From Bedellia somnulentella (taxonomy: Eukaryota; Arthropoda; Insecta; Lepidoptera; Bedelliidae): a DNA stretch of 64,000 nucleotides. Positions 50,251 through 61,045 of the stretch are shown piece by piece. The stretch spans positions 9,672,001 to 9,736,000 of the forward strand of contig OY755187.1 of the NCBI GenBank assembly GCA_963576735.1, given 5' to 3'. The notes under the pieces are model-generated. The model was not told the origin of the DNA. It was given only the letters and a program-made list of their open reading frames with translations, and did no database searches. The first letter of the stretch is position 1. Each line of letters begins with the position of its first letter. Position numbers and translations under genes: made by a program.

Positions 50251-50640
50251 TGTGTAGTGCCCCCTGATTATGTATCTTTAGCGACCGCGATCGAGTCGCA
50301 AGTTGCAATATTGTCGCTGTCAAAAGTGTCAAATCGCATACAAATTTATGACATTGACAGCGACAATCGTGCAACTTGCGACACAAAGATATGTAAAGAT
50401 ACGTAATCAGGGGGCCGTAGAATAGCCCTAATCTATTTCTTATCGTGGGTGTCGTAAAAGGTGACTTTAGGTATAGAGGCTTTGTGTGATTGGTGAACGA
50501 TGTGTCTGGTCTCAATCTATCTCATCTCATCACCAACCATTATTTGACTTTACACTTTTTTCCCCGCTCAAGTCCCAAAACCGTATAACGAATTTAAATG
50601 TTTGAAGCTTTGACTACTTTTTTTGGGATTAATAGAGCAA
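50251..50640 (+). mobile_element. SINE A copy split by a hairpin MITE
   Basis: TGTGTAGTG at 50251-50259, then the MITE, then CCGTAGAATAGCCC onward to TTTTTGGGATTAATAG. Worn. Confidence 0.65.
50260..50414. mobile_element. Hairpin MITE
   Basis: 155 bp, almost one continuous inverted repeat: CCCCCTGATTATGTATCTTT against AAAGATACGTAATCAGGGGG at the ends, and TCGCAAGTTGCA/TGCAACTTGCGA and TGTCGCTGTCA/TGACAGCGACA inside. No gene. Confidence 0.8.
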
Positions 50641-50784
50641 AAGTAACTCTGTATTTACCCAATCAAGCCTATGTTACTGAACCAATTTAGGTAAAATTTG
50701 GGAAACAGGTCAAAAATACAAGGATTATAAATCCGATTATGTTTAGCCTGGATAAAATTTATGGTTTATTAGGGATCATAACCT

Positions 50785-50900
50785 ACATATACTCACGGCT
50801 ATAACCTTTGGATTCCTCAGCCAGACTAAATCACTTAAAAAGGACAATACCCTTAGCCGCCTCTTACGAACACCCACGGGTTACAGCTAGTAGAGTTATA
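50785..50900 (-). mobile_element. SINE A copy with large internal deletion
   Basis: Reverse: ACATATACTCACGGCTATAA, GATTCCTCAGCC, then directly AAATCACTTAAAAAG and CGCCTCTTACGAACACCCAC. Confidence 0.7.
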
Positions 50901-51182
50901 ATGATTATTATTTTACTTTTGAAACGTTTCCAGTTAGATATACGATTATTCGCTTTCATACGCTAATACTCAAATAATATGTTAATGCGATAGTCTGAAA
51001 ATGTTCACTTAGACAAATATAAAGTTAAAGTTGAGATCTACGTAATCTCAATGGAAGATTATGTAAATATTTGTTTTGTTTCTAAATAACTTAACTTACT
51101 TATTATGGTAAGTAAGTTATTTGTAGATTGAGAGTGTTTTTAACACCTTCTATTCATCAATGGTACTTTCCAATATATAATA

Positions 51183-51320
51183 CTAGCTTTTTGCCCGCGA
51201 CTTCGTCCGCGTGGACTTCATTTTTTGCATCCGGTTTACATTCAAAATACCAAAACACTATCTTAACTTCTATTTTATATATACATTTATATTCCCGCGG
51301 GCGTTGTAAAGGATATAAAG
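51183..51320 (+). repeat. Dispersed repeat beginning CTAGCTTTTTGCCCGCG
   Basis: CTAGCTTTTTGCCCGCGACT, TCGTCCGCGTGG opens a repeat common in moths; only its first part is recognisable. Related starts occur at 113 and 52050. Confidence 0.55.
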
Positions 51321-51329
51321 GACATTGAA

Positions 51330-51475
51330 CCTTTTTAAGTGACTGTTGGGCGATGAAGTTGGTGAGCCATCACTAAAATCTTTATTTAACTACCTTTTCC
51401 CTAATCTATTTCCAAAAGTGGATGAAGAATTACTATCTCTGAAGCTATGGCTACCCTTTTATAGAATTTAGATAA
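51330..51475 (+). mobile_element. SINE A, 5'-truncated, degenerate
   Basis: Forward: CTTTTTAAGTGACTGTTGGG, CTACCTTTTCCCTAATC to CTTTTATAGAATTTAG. Confidence 0.65.
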
Positions 51476-52049
51476 TTGATTGATAGATGAATATCATAAA
51501 TTCAATCGCACCAAGTTTTATGTTTCTAGATACTAAAATGACATAAATCTCTATATTAACTTTCATTTGCTATATCAACCCCATAGGGGTTGAGTTCCAA
51601 AAAAAACCTTTTTAATTTTTCATAAGAATCATGAACCAAACCATTTTGTACTAAGTTTCTATGTTCAAAATGAGAATATCTTAGTAAGTACAAATACGAA
51701 TAGTAGTTTGGCGCTTCGGCGGCGGCACGGTGCTGCCTCTTACACTGACCGTTGATGATAGTGGGAGAGCTTGCAGCGATTGCTCGGGAATATGGGGATG
51801 GTTAGTGGTGGATCTCCATCCAAAATAATCGCTGAAGTGAAGGGTTAGTGCTTGCTATTATTATATATACTGCTATTCAAAACTAACAAAACAAAAATAA
51901 TAATACAAAAAGCTTGAATCACCTGAGATACGAACCCGGAACGATTGATTAATAATAGTTCTAATAAAATATTCATAGTAGTTAGTTGTACCGCTACGCC
52001 ACGGGGACGATACCGGCGGTGGCATGTTTTTATTACGCTATATTTATTT
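51476..52049. other. No recognised feature
   Basis: Includes a GC-rich patch at 51710-51740 and a faint SINE B-like or tRNA-like reverse segment near 51915; neither is firm. Confidence 0.35.
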
Positions 52050-52540
52050 TTTCCGCCCGAAACTTCACCCGCGTGGAATTCGGTTATATTATATTGCAGT
52101 ATAAATTTTAATACTTCTCATTACTATTTTACTATGACTATGACGACGACAACTAAGTAACGATGACCTATTAATATAATTTCATATTACTTCGCTGTAA
52201 ACGGTAACAATGATTTATTTTTTAAAGTTGATGTAATATAATATATTTTGGGTTTATATACTCCAATAAAGAAGAAATCATACCGCGATGTAGAAAGTAC
52301 CGACAGCGCCATCTATTGGTAAACATGCAAACAACGCCGCGCTCTTTTATAAGGTTGAAGATTTCGCTGCTAAAACCCATTAGTGATTCCGGTATAAAAG
52401 TACTCTATAAATTAATTTGGACTTCTAACTATATGTCTGCAAAATTTCAAAGCAATCGGTTCGGTAGTTGCGGCGTGAAAGAAGCACAAATAAACAAACA
52501 AACAAACTCACTTTCCGATTTATAATATTATATATATATA
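52050..52540 (+). repeat. Dispersed repeat with TTGCGGCGTGAAAGAAGCAC tail
   Basis: CCGCCCGAAACTTCACCCGC at the start, AAATTTCAAAGCAATCGGTT and AACAAACAAACAAACTCAC at the end. This end sequence is frequent in lepidopteran repeats. Confidence 0.55.
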
Positions 52541-52625
52541 TATTATAATAATATTGGAAAGTACCATTAAAATAGGGTTTTTTATAATTGAAATCTTTTA
52601 TCATAAAGTTATTTTCCTATATGAT

Positions 52626-52985
52626 ACTTATATTACAGCCGTGATATCCCAAAGCGACTTCCCGTCTATACAGACAGGCGTGAGTTCAAATACCAGGCCT
52701 GAACTTCTTTTTCCTAAAGTCATATGTATGCTTAGTTTGTCATGGTTGTTAACAATTTGGGAAATCAAACATCGTGAGGAAACCCACATGGCTATGATAT
52801 ACTTAGTCATGTGACAGTGATTTCGTACCAAACGGCGGCGCGGCGATAGGCCTGCCCCCTAAGCGAAGTAAAACATGGGTACTCTGAACACCAGGTGCCG
52901 ATGTCACGTGATGTTCAGAAGTATTAGTAACTCTGCCAACCCCTTCTTGAATATATGGCGTGAACGTTTGAGTCTTGGAGTCTTG
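52626..52985 (+). mobile_element. SINE B copy with tRNA-like head
   Basis: Head CCGTGATATCCCAAAGCGAC and B-box GTGAGTTCAAATACC; then GTTGTTAACAATTTGGG, CACATGGCTATGATATACTT and the usual 3' part with a 5-base GGCGC insertion near 52836. CTTATATTACA before and CTTATATTGCA after it may be the target duplication with one change. Confidence 0.8.
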
Positions 52986-53394
52986 ATATTCTTATATTGC
53001 ATTATATGCGTACATTATGAATGAGAAGAAGAGTTCTTACATACCATGCATGTTACCAAATTATCAAATAAATAGGTCACTTTTATGTTTGTATGAAATT
53101 TAATTTTGAAGACCTATAAATGAATATATATATATATATGAACCACATAGCGTATCATTAATCGGTACCCACGATACAGGCTTGCCTAGTGTGGGGCCAC
53201 AGGTACTCATATCATGTAAAACAAAATGTGTTTATGTAATATCTTCACTGTACTGAAAACTGAGTTTGGAAAATAAAGATTTTATTATTATATTATACAA
53301 ACACATAAAAAAGTGCTAATGTTTTCAATTCATACCGATTTGGTGAAATGACGTAAATATTTACACAAATTTCTACTTCGTTTCAAAACCTGAT
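52986..53394. other. No recognised feature
   Basis: AT-rich; AAATAAAGATTTTATTATTA near 53272 looks like a LINE or gene 3' end without a coding part. Confidence 0.35.
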
Positions 53395-53612
53395 TGTTAA
53401 AAACCTTATTATTTTACCTTTACCTATTTTCGTTGATATCGTTCTTTATGAAATATGTTTGACTTTTATATTTTTGATTAATTGTAAATAGAACAAGAAG
53501 TGTCATACGAAAGAAAATGTGATTAGGAAAAAGAATAATATACGATTGGATTGGAAACGGATAAGAAGGCTTTTTATTTTTAGTTTGCAGTAGAGGCCTT
53601 CAGTTTTCAACA
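53395..53612 (+). repeat. 5' LTR
   Basis: TG...CA ends. There is no primer-binding site or leader after it: Gag-like coding sequence starts within about 5 bases (53615), so the sequence normally between LTR and Gag, plus the Gag N-terminus, is deleted. Confidence 0.9.
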
Positions 53613-55690
53613 AAGTGGACGAGGAGAATCTGGCTCGTTTACAAAGATGTCTCAAGGGTGACGCATGGGAAGCAGTTGCCGCACGACTGATTACGGTAAC
53701 ATCAGCCGAAGAAATCATAAAAACCCTGGAGATGCGATTTGGAAGACCAGAATTAGTGTTGCACATGGTTATATCTCAGATGAAAAAGGTAGCAAAATTG
53801 ACAGGTACTAGGTCAGATTTAATAACACTCGCGACGAAAGTAGCAAACTGTGTAGCCGCAATCAAGGCTACATAATGTTTTGATTATTTATACAATCCTG
53901 AGTTAGTATCTGAAGTCGTAAATAAATTAACTGAAAGTTTGGTTTATAGATGGACAGATTATTATAGCAACTTAAGTAGCCACCAACCGCGATTATCTGC
54001 ATTATCGGAATTTTTGATGCACGAGTCTGAACGATTATGTAAGGCGGGTGTAGTAGAACTTCCACAGCGATTATTTAGATCTTCTAGCTCTTTAAAGCCA
54101 GTTCTTATGACAGTTAATAGGGTTGGTGAAACGTCATCAGCTATCAATGTCATGGTTAAAAATGACAGTTTGAATGTAAACAAATGTGTCTATTGTCATG
54201 GAAACCATTCGTTTGAAAAATGTTCTGCATTTTTAGCTCTTGAATTAAACGACAAATGGCAATGGGTTTGTAATACGAAATTATGTTTTAAATGTTTTAG
54301 CCCAGATCATCGACGCGAAAAATGTAAGTCACAAAATAGATGTAAGACGTGTAATCGTGGTCATCATACAATGTTACATAGGGATGATTGGACAAATTGG
54401 AGATCTGCTAAAGCATCAACTAAGCCGCAGATGATTAAGTTGCAGCCAGACACAAGTAATAAAGACATCACACCGTCGAATATTTCAGAGATTACCGCGA
54501 ATGTGTGGACCAACATGGATGATAAAGGTAAGGTGTTTTTGAAAGTACTACCTGTCAACGTAGAAGGCCCGTTAGGATCTTATGAAACTTTGGCATTGCT
54601 AGATGAGGGTTCTACGGTAACTTTAATTGATAGTAGAGTTGCAAAACATATAGGCGCGGAGGGTTCTTGTGTCGATTATAACTTACAGGGCGCGGTAGGC
54701 GGCATGCAAAAGCAAAAGGGTTATCTCGTTTCTTTGACATTACGTACGTCATGTGGTAAACACATCCTCAATAGAGTCCGCACCGTTGATGAATTAATTT
54801 TGCCCACACAAGGAATTGATAAGAATGTTTTGTACAAATATACTCATTTACAAGATATTCCCATTAAATCGTATGATGGACGACCAACACTTCTCATTGG
54901 CCAGGACTATTGGCATTTGATTGTTAGCAGGGAAGTAAGACAGGGACGAATGAATGAGCCAGTTGCATCGCTTACAGAATTAGGGTGGGTAATACACGGA
55001 TTTGTTTCATCAATCACATCACAACTTAATGAAACTGAGTTTACCTATCATGTTCATTCAGAATCACATAAAACGGATGCAGAATTACATGAAATTGTTA
55101 AAGAATATTTTCATATAGACAGTATTGGGATCAAAACGAAAAATGAAGACAAGCTGTCACATGACGACCATAGAGCACTTAACATTTTAGACAAGACATC
55201 GCGAAAAGTTAATGGAAAATGGGAAGTCGGATTACTGTGGCGTTCTGATAGCGTTCATTTTCCCGACAGTAAAAATATTGCAATGCAACGTTTTAAAATT
55301 ATTGAAAAGATGATGAATACTGACTATAACTTCGCATCTGACTATACAAGACAAATACATAATATGCTCGAGAGTGAGTATGCAGAATTATGTGAAGAGT
55401 CCTTGAGTATTAAAGATCGAATATGGTATCTACCTCATTTTGGGGTTCGAAACCCGAACAAACCAGGTAAATTACGACTAGTACATGATGCTAAAGCAGA
55501 AGTTAAAGGAGTTTCGCTTAATACAGAACTTTTAACGGGACCTGATTTACTAAATTCACTAATTGGCGTGTTGTTTCGGTTTCGTGAGAGGAAGATAGCT
55601 GTTATTGGAGACATAAAAGAGATGTTTATGAGAGTAAAAATTATTGATAAAGATCAGTTAGCACAGTTGTTTTTGTGGCGACATCAATGA
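53613..55690 (+). pseudogene. Gag-protease-RT start of the BEL/Pao element
   Basis: One frame with a single TAA at 53873-53875. Before it lies the BEL-type Gag region (ARLQRCLKGDAWEAV, IIKTLEMRFGRPE). After it (from 53876) come two zinc-knuckle blocks near 54183-54350 (KCVYCHGNHSFEKC and CFKCFSPDHRREKCK, plus a third Cys/His group), then the aspartic protease with LLDEGSTVTLID at about 54598-54633. The RT begins with HFGVRNPNKPGKLRLVHDAK and reaches the first catalytic Asp in GDIKEMFMRV before TGA at 55688-55690. The start of Gag is missing at the LTR junction. Confidence 0.85.
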
Positions 55691-57117
55691 TTTTTGGTGC
55701 AAAATCATCACCATGCACCGCAACATACATTTTAAGAAAAAATGCTGATGAATTCTCGACTACACACCCTAGAGCTGTCATGGCAATTAAACGACGTCAT
55801 TATGTGGATGACTATGCAGATAGCGTCGATACTGTGGAAGAAATGAAACAGCTGATTGCAGATGTGACCAAAATTCACGCATCTGGAGGGTTTGAGATTA
55901 GAGGGTTTGTTTCTAATGAACCATCGTGTTTACCTGAAAGTGTTCAATCTGAGTCAGTCAAGCTTTTAGAATCTAATAAACTACACCGAACATTAGGTAT
56001 GACGTGGAAACCACGTAGTGATGTTTTAGGTTTCGATGTCAGTTTGAAGAAAGTAAAAGAAGACGTGGCAAACGGCAAAAGATGCCCTACAAAACGTGAA
56101 GCTTTAAGTGTTGTTATGTCTGTATTTGACCCCTTGGGATTTTTGAGTCCTCTTATGATAAGAGCTAAATTGTTGTTACAAGATATGTGGCGATGTGGGT
56201 TGCAATGGGATGAACAGATTAGCAAAAAAATTGCAAAGGTTTGGTTCCAGTGGTTAATTGATTTAAAAACATGTCAACATTTTACTGTACCGCGATGTTA
56301 TGGATTATCTATGAAAGATCAGTTAGAATTACACATTTTTGTCGACGCATCTGAACAAGCATATGCCTGTGTTGCTTACATACGAGATGAATCTAGCCGT
56401 GTTGCCTTTGTAGCGGCTAAATCCAGGGTAGCCCCCTTAAAGTCATGCACTATACCGAAACTCGAACTACAAGCTGCGGTTTTAGGTGCGCGCCTTGATG
56501 CAACTGTTATCAAGGAACTTGATTTAAAAATTACATCACGTACTTTCTGGACAGACTCGCAAGTGGTGTGGCACTGGATACAGCAGAGAGTTCAGCAAAA
56601 GAAAACTTTTATTTCAAATAGAATAGATGAAATTTTAGATTTGACTAAATCTAGTGAATGGAGATGGCTTCCAGGCAAATTCAATGTAGCAGATGAAGCC
56701 ACTAGATCTACAAGGAAGCCCAGTGAAGAGTCATTAAGGATTAATTGCCCTACTTTTTTAAAATCATCAAGAGATGAATGGCCAAAGATAGCTCCGCCTT
56801 TATTAGATTTACAAGATGGAACAGTGTTAGTAATCGGAGATGATACTCAAATAGATAAAGCGCTACCAGATATAAGACGGTTTTCGAAATGGCTAAGACT
56901 TGTACGTACAACTGCTCGAGTTTTGTGGTTTGTAGAATGTCTTCGAAAACGATCAAGACCGTTTGTAGAACTCCTTCAGAAAGCAGAACAGTTGTGGATT
57001 AGAAAAAGCCAACAGGAAAGTTTTTCGGAGGAAATCGTTCGTTTGAGATCAAAAATATACTCAATTCTCGTCCTCTCACTCATGTTTCAGTTGATGCAGC
57101 GGACCCGGAAGCTTTGA
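55675..57117 (+). pseudogene. RT end and RNase H of the BEL/Pao element
   Basis: Frame differs from the upstream piece. A short stretch of RT between the two frames is lost near 55680. It resumes with FGAKSSPCTATYILRKNA, then the YVDD active site (HYVDDYADS at about 55800-55826) and the RNase H segment IFVDASEQAYACVAYIRDES and FWTDSQVVWHWIQ. A final region (FNVADEATR, ECLRKRSRPFVE) leads toward integrase, but near 57060-57070 the reading changes abruptly, and the His/Cys and DDE core of integrase is absent. The frame ends at 57117. Confidence 0.85.
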
Positions 57118-57455
57118 CTCCTAATCATTTTTTGTTAGGGGGACCTTCTGATGTGCCGTGGTTGGGTTACTGCGACGGCATCTCTCAAAAGTGTTGGAGG
57201 AATGCGCAGCGACTCGCGGATAATTTTTGGCGTCGATGGGTACGCGAATACTTACCGACTGTATTAAAACGCTCCGGACAGGTCAATTGGGCTCATATTA
57301 CAGTAGGAGCATTGGTTATAGTTGTGGATCCATCTCTACCGCGTAATGTTTGGCCAAAGGGAGTAATCAAAAAAATATATCCAGGTCCTGAGGATCTAGT
57401 TAGAATTGTAGACGTTCGTACGGTTGGTGGTATACTTAAGCGGCATGTTTCATAA
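57075..57455 (+). pseudogene. Integrase C-terminal tail of the BEL/Pao element
   Basis: Third frame, usable from about 57075, ending at TAA 57453-57455. It contains LTPNHFLLGG, NFWRRWVREYLPTV and a chromo-like barrel region (VGALVIVVDPSLPRNVWPKG, IVDVRTVGGILKR), the conserved tail of BEL/Pao integrases. Integrase residues needed for catalysis are not encoded. Confidence 0.8.
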
Positions 57456-57633
57456 TTATTGTTTATTGAAAATGTGAATAATTAATGATTTACTAAGTTA
57501 TCTTGTTTTTCATACGTCGGATTTATTTTACATGAAAAACTTATCATATTTGACTATTTTGTTTTGCTTTAGCAAAATTTTCTAGAATGTAATATGTTTA
57601 TTTAGGTGTTTTGATATATTTTGGCCGGGAGGA

Positions 57634-57851
57634 TGTTAAAAACCTTATTATTTTACCTTTACCTATTTTCGTTGATATCGTTCTTTATGAAATATGTTTG
57701 ACTTTTATATTTTTGATTAATTGTAAATAGAACAAGAAGTGTCATACGAAAGAAAATGTGATTAGGAAAAAGAATAATATACGATTGGATTGGAAACGGA
57801 TAAGAAGGCTTTTTATTTTTAGTTTGCAGTAGAGGCCTTCAGTTTTCAACA
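57634..57851 (+). repeat. 3' LTR
   Basis: Same length as the 5' LTR and indistinguishable from it by eye. A purine-rich stretch GGCCGGGAGGA directly before it (57623-57633) is a suitable polypurine tract. Confidence 0.9.
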
Positions 57852-58034
57852 CTGATAAAAATATTAAAAAGACGGAACTCAGTAGTGGACGATCACGTAT
57901 GAGACCATTAATGAATGAAAATGAAACGTGAAAGATAAGCAAGTTGGCGATTTCAATTACAATAGTTGATTATTTATACAACACTAATGAATTTCATAAG
58001 TTTGTTGATGCTATCATGCTTTTACGCTGATGCC

Positions 58035-58284
58035 GTTTGACATATATACTACATATACTCACGGGTATAAATCCCATAAAGGGATAGCCAGAGCTAGGAA
58101 ATTAGAAATTCCTCAGCCACTTTTGGAAATTGCGTGGGGAAAAGATGGTAAAATAAAGGTTTTTGGTGATGGGTCTCCAACCGCATCGCCCAAAAATCCC
58201 TTAAAAGCCCCAATACCGTTAGTTGCCTTTTACGTTCACCCACCGGAAGAAATGGGGTAGTGCTATTCTATCCGGCACTACACA
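58035..58284 (-). mobile_element. SINE A copy
   Basis: Full-length reverse copy with CACCCACCGGAAGAAATGGG; a small loss in TTCTATCCGGCAC. Confidence 0.9.
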
Positions 58285-58414
58285 GCGATGGCGTTTGAAT
58301 TAGGTAATAACCAAATTAATTTAGTTCTATATTCATGTAAATTATAAAAGATATTTATTTGAAACTAAACAAAAAACATCTCAAAATAATACAACTTAAA
58401 TGAATAAACAACAT

Positions 58415-58660
58415 ATATACATATACTCACGGCTATATTACCCTAGAAGGGGTAGCCAGAGCTAAGGAATTATAAATTCCTCAGCCACTTTTGGAAAATG
58501 AGTGGGGAAAAGATGGTAAAAATAAAGGTTTTCGGTAATGTGTCTCCAACCGCATCGCTCATAAATCCAATAAAAAGCCCCAATACCCTTAGGCGCCTCT
58601 TACGACACCTGTGGATAGAAAAGGGGTAGCGGCATTCTAAGCCGGCACTACACGGCAAAT
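58415..58660 (-). mobile_element. SINE A copy, mosaic of subgroups
   Basis: Its 3' half has the common type (GAGTGGGGAAAAGATGG) while its 5' end has the beta type (GGGGTAGCGGCATTCTAAGC, CACTACACGGC). Confidence 0.85.
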
Positions 58661-59116
58661 GAATAAACAAATGGCAACAAAAAGGCAAAACACCTCACTG
58701 CTGGGGAGCTGGTTTTCTGGTACGGCCAGTTACTTACTTTAGGTGCCTCTCTAAGTGTATTATATTATGGTCAATTTCTGACGCTCCCCAATTTCGCACG
58801 GATTCTATCTGTCATAAAACTTGGCATGTCCTAAATTTCAATGGCAATAGGCCATAAAACTGATTTTTGAGTGGAAATCCATTCATTTATCAATTCTATT
58901 TACCATTTAGATAAATCATAATACACCATACGAACTCTACACTAACATAATTATAATTATTGTAATTATCTGTTTGTTTTTTAGGTAATAATTTGTGATT
59001 TGTTAATAAAACTAATAAACCACGTCACTAATTCGAACAATTTAACTTTTCTATTATTAATATCATTACTCAATTTTTTAAAGTAAAACACTAAAATACG
59101 TAGTATATATGAGTAC
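58661..59116. other. No recognised feature
   Basis: AT-rich spacer. Confidence 0.4.
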
Positions 59117-59128
59117 ATACTTACAGTG

Positions 59129-59362
59129 AGGAAAACATCGTGAGGAATCCCACATGGCTGAGTTGTACTTAGTCATGTGACAGTGTATTCGTACAAAACG
59201 GCGATAGGCCTGCCCCCTATCACGTGAGTACACTGTCCATGCAAAACGTGGGTACTCTGAACAGCAGGTGACAAAGTCACGTGATGTTCAGAAGTATTAG
59301 TACCTCTGCCAACCCCTTCGGGGATATTCGGCGTGAACGTTTATGTTATGTTATGTTATGTT
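59129..59362 (+). mobile_element. SINE B, 5'-truncated
   Basis: Flanked by the 12-bp duplication ATACTTACAGTG (59117-59128 and 59363-59374). It begins AGGAAAACATCGTGAGGAAT and ends in (TTATG)n; close to the reference copy, hence recent. Confidence 0.9.
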
Positions 59363-59554
59363 ATACTTACAGTGTTTGTAAAATACTACAATAATCATTA
59401 ATCTTTAAATTCAGAAGAAAAGATAGACCCAGGACTGTAGCGCAAGACTGCTTTGCTTGAGGATTTCCTATATTTAAGCAATAGATAAATCTAATAACAC
59501 AATTACTTAACAAAGTATTACGAAAAAGATATGGAATAATTGACTAATTGTAAT

Positions 59555-59563
59555 TATAAAAAG
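59555..59563 (+). promoter_or_regulatory. TATA box of the secreted-protein gene
   Basis: TATAAAAAG, 69 bases before the ATG; transcription would start near 59585. Confidence 0.5.
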
Positions 59564-59623
59564 CCGATGCTTTTCATAACCGATACATTCGAATCGAAAC
59601 GTACAAACGAAAACATTTCCGAA

Positions 59624-59665
59624 ATGATTGCTCAATTATTGGTTATCGCTGGTCTTGTTTTGGGG
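59624..59665 (+). CDS. Exon 1 of small secreted protein: signal peptide
   Basis: Codes for MIAQLLVIAGLVLG, a hydrophobic secretion signal, and ends exactly at a codon boundary before the donor GTAAGT (59666-59671). An upstream in-frame ATG (59540) would lie before the TATA box, so I start at 59624. The intron (59666-60587) ends in TATCTTTACAG. Putting the signal peptide on its own small first exon is the layout of chorion and many cuticle or silk protein genes. Confidence 0.65.
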
Positions 59666-59979
59666 GTAAGTTATATCATGGTATACCATCTCAATATCTC
59701 ATACAAAATGTTTTTAGTTACCTCTACGCTCAATAGATGGAGTTGAGATATAGTCGACTTTTAAAATATAAACTTAAAGTGGCTAATTATCGTTTAAAAA
59801 GCCAAAAGACAGTTAGATAAATATAACATGGGAATTTATTTTGTCACTTAATACCATAAAGCATAAATTATTACAAATATAAGCAAAATATAAAAAAACT
59901 GTATTTTTGTTTTTATGAAATTGTATAGTAAGTATAGTATTGTATTATCTGTGGTTATATCCAATATGTAAAATTCACA

Positions 59980-60195
59980 TGTCACAGTGTACGTCACAAT
60001 ACTCCTCCGAAACGGCTGAAACGATTTTAATGAAATTGTTCATACGCATTGGGTAGGTCTGAGAATAGGTTTATAACTATTACACTACTAAGTGATGAGT
60101 GTTGCAACCCCTAACATTTTATTTTTTAGACTAGAAATTCCCGAGATGTAATTTATATGGCAATACAACGTTCGCCGGGTCAGTTAGTTATAATA
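59980..60195 (+). repeat. Dispersed repeat in the intron
   Basis: CCGAAACGGCTGAAACGATTT at the start and ATACAACGTTCGCCGGGTCA, GTTAGTT at the end, a common insect repeat terminus. Confidence 0.5.
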
Positions 60196-60224
60196 TAATA
60201 AAATTATAGTTATATTTATAATTA

Positions 60225-60560
60225 ACCAAACGTGTTGCTTCTTCGAAAGGTGGCAGTGCATAAAAAAGTTCTTAAAATCACGCGACTTTTTCCACCGTAT
60301 TCAGTGAACCCCCTTTTCCCGTATAGTGTATTCTCATGATAAGGGGCAACCCTAATATCTCTATCGCAGCTTTGTATGACTACAATATTACTAAAAAAGA
60401 CACATACTGATTATTAAATATCATGCCCCGCACAGTTAAAATCCTCGATAAATATACAATACGTATTTCTTTGGAAAATATATATTGACATAGGCCTGAC
60501 TCACGACTCAAACCCACGTTTCTCCGCGTCAGAGGCATTTCTTTTTAGATAATTACGAAA
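60225..60560 (-). mobile_element. Degenerate SINE B in the intron
   Basis: Reverse order of worn blocks: CGCGACTTTTTCCACC, GTATAGTGTATTCTCATGAT, AAGGGGCAAC, then a tRNA-like head complement (ATAGGCCTGACTCACGACTC, AAACCCACGTTTCTCCGCG). Confidence 0.5.
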
Positions 60561-60587
60561 ACTAAAACTAATCCAATATCTTTACAG

Positions 60588-61004
60588 ATTCAATCAGCTG
60601 CTATTATCCCATCATGCGGTTGTGGCTCCACTATTGTGCCAACCCCACAAGTCATCACTCCATACACCCAGTTGGCTCCAATCCAGGCTCTGCCCTCACC
60701 TTTATACGCTCAACCTTCTGCAGCCAGTAGTCTAGCTGACACCCTATCACTTCTGACCGTCAGCTCCTTGATATCTGACGCTTTGAACCCATATTCTTAC
60801 TTATCAAATGTGCCTAGCTGCTCAGTAGGTTTGCCAAGTGTGCCAGTGCCTGCCTGCCCAGTTGGAATACCTAATGTGCCATTGTTGCCAAGTTACCCAG
60901 TCAGTGTGCCAAGTTACCCTGTTAACTTGCCAGGTCTTCAAGTTTCTTCGGTTTACGGAGGCTGTGGATGTGGTTGCAATGGCTTGGGGCCACTCGTTTA
61001 TTGA
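60588..61004 (+). CDS. Exon 2 of small secreted protein: mature Pro/Val/Leu/Ser-rich part
   Basis: 138 codons in the phase set by exon 1; the full protein is 152 residues. The likely signal cleavage is within IQSAA at the start. A Cys-Gly cluster (SCGCGS) opens the mature protein and another (GGCGCGCNGLG) closes it. Between them lie a Pro/Ala/Ser/Leu-rich half and a series of short repeats of the type VPSYPVNLPG, VPACPVGIPN, VPSCSVGLPS. No enzyme motif is present. TGA is at 61002-61004 and AATAAA at 61040-61045. I infer a secreted structural protein (eggshell, cuticle or silk); the Cys-Gly arms recall chorion proteins, but the central repeats do not match a family I can name. Confidence 0.65.
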   Translation: MQSAAIIPSCGCGSTIVPTPQVITPYTQLAPIQALPSPLYAQPSAASSLADTLSLLTVSSLISDALNPYSYLSNVPSCSVGLPSVPVPACPVGIPNVPLLPSYPVSVPSYPVNLPGLQVSSVYGGCGCGCNGLGPLVY

Positions 61005-61039
61005 TTTGTTTAGTAATTTATTAAAATTTAATATCTATT

Positions 61040-61045
61040 AATAAA
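61040..61045 (+). terminator. Polyadenylation signal of the secreted-protein gene
   Basis: AATAAA 36 bases after the stop codon. Confidence 0.7.

Larger units (their letters stand above)
53395..57851 (+). mobile_element. BEL/Pao LTR retrotransposon, internally deleted
   Basis: 4457 bp. The 218-bp direct terminal repeats start TGTTAAAAACC and end GTTTTCAACA; I find no difference between them by eye. A 5-bp target duplication CTGAT lies outside both ends (53390-53394 and 57852-57856). The protein order is Gag with zinc knuckles, A17-type protease, RT, RNase H and the integrase tail, as in BEL/Pao. The interior is broken at four places (see the gene entries), so this copy cannot be autonomous. 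Confidence 0.9.

Noticed and set aside
53503..53766. 87-codon reverse gene crossing the 5' LTR
   Set aside because: Part of it is simply the LTR in reverse, repeated identically at 57742-57942.
58030..58260. 76-codon forward gene
   Set aside because: It is SINE A read in one frame. The same residues (SHKGIARA..EIPQPLLE) recur wherever that strand of SINE A is open, for example at 15255-15536 and 16618-16923.
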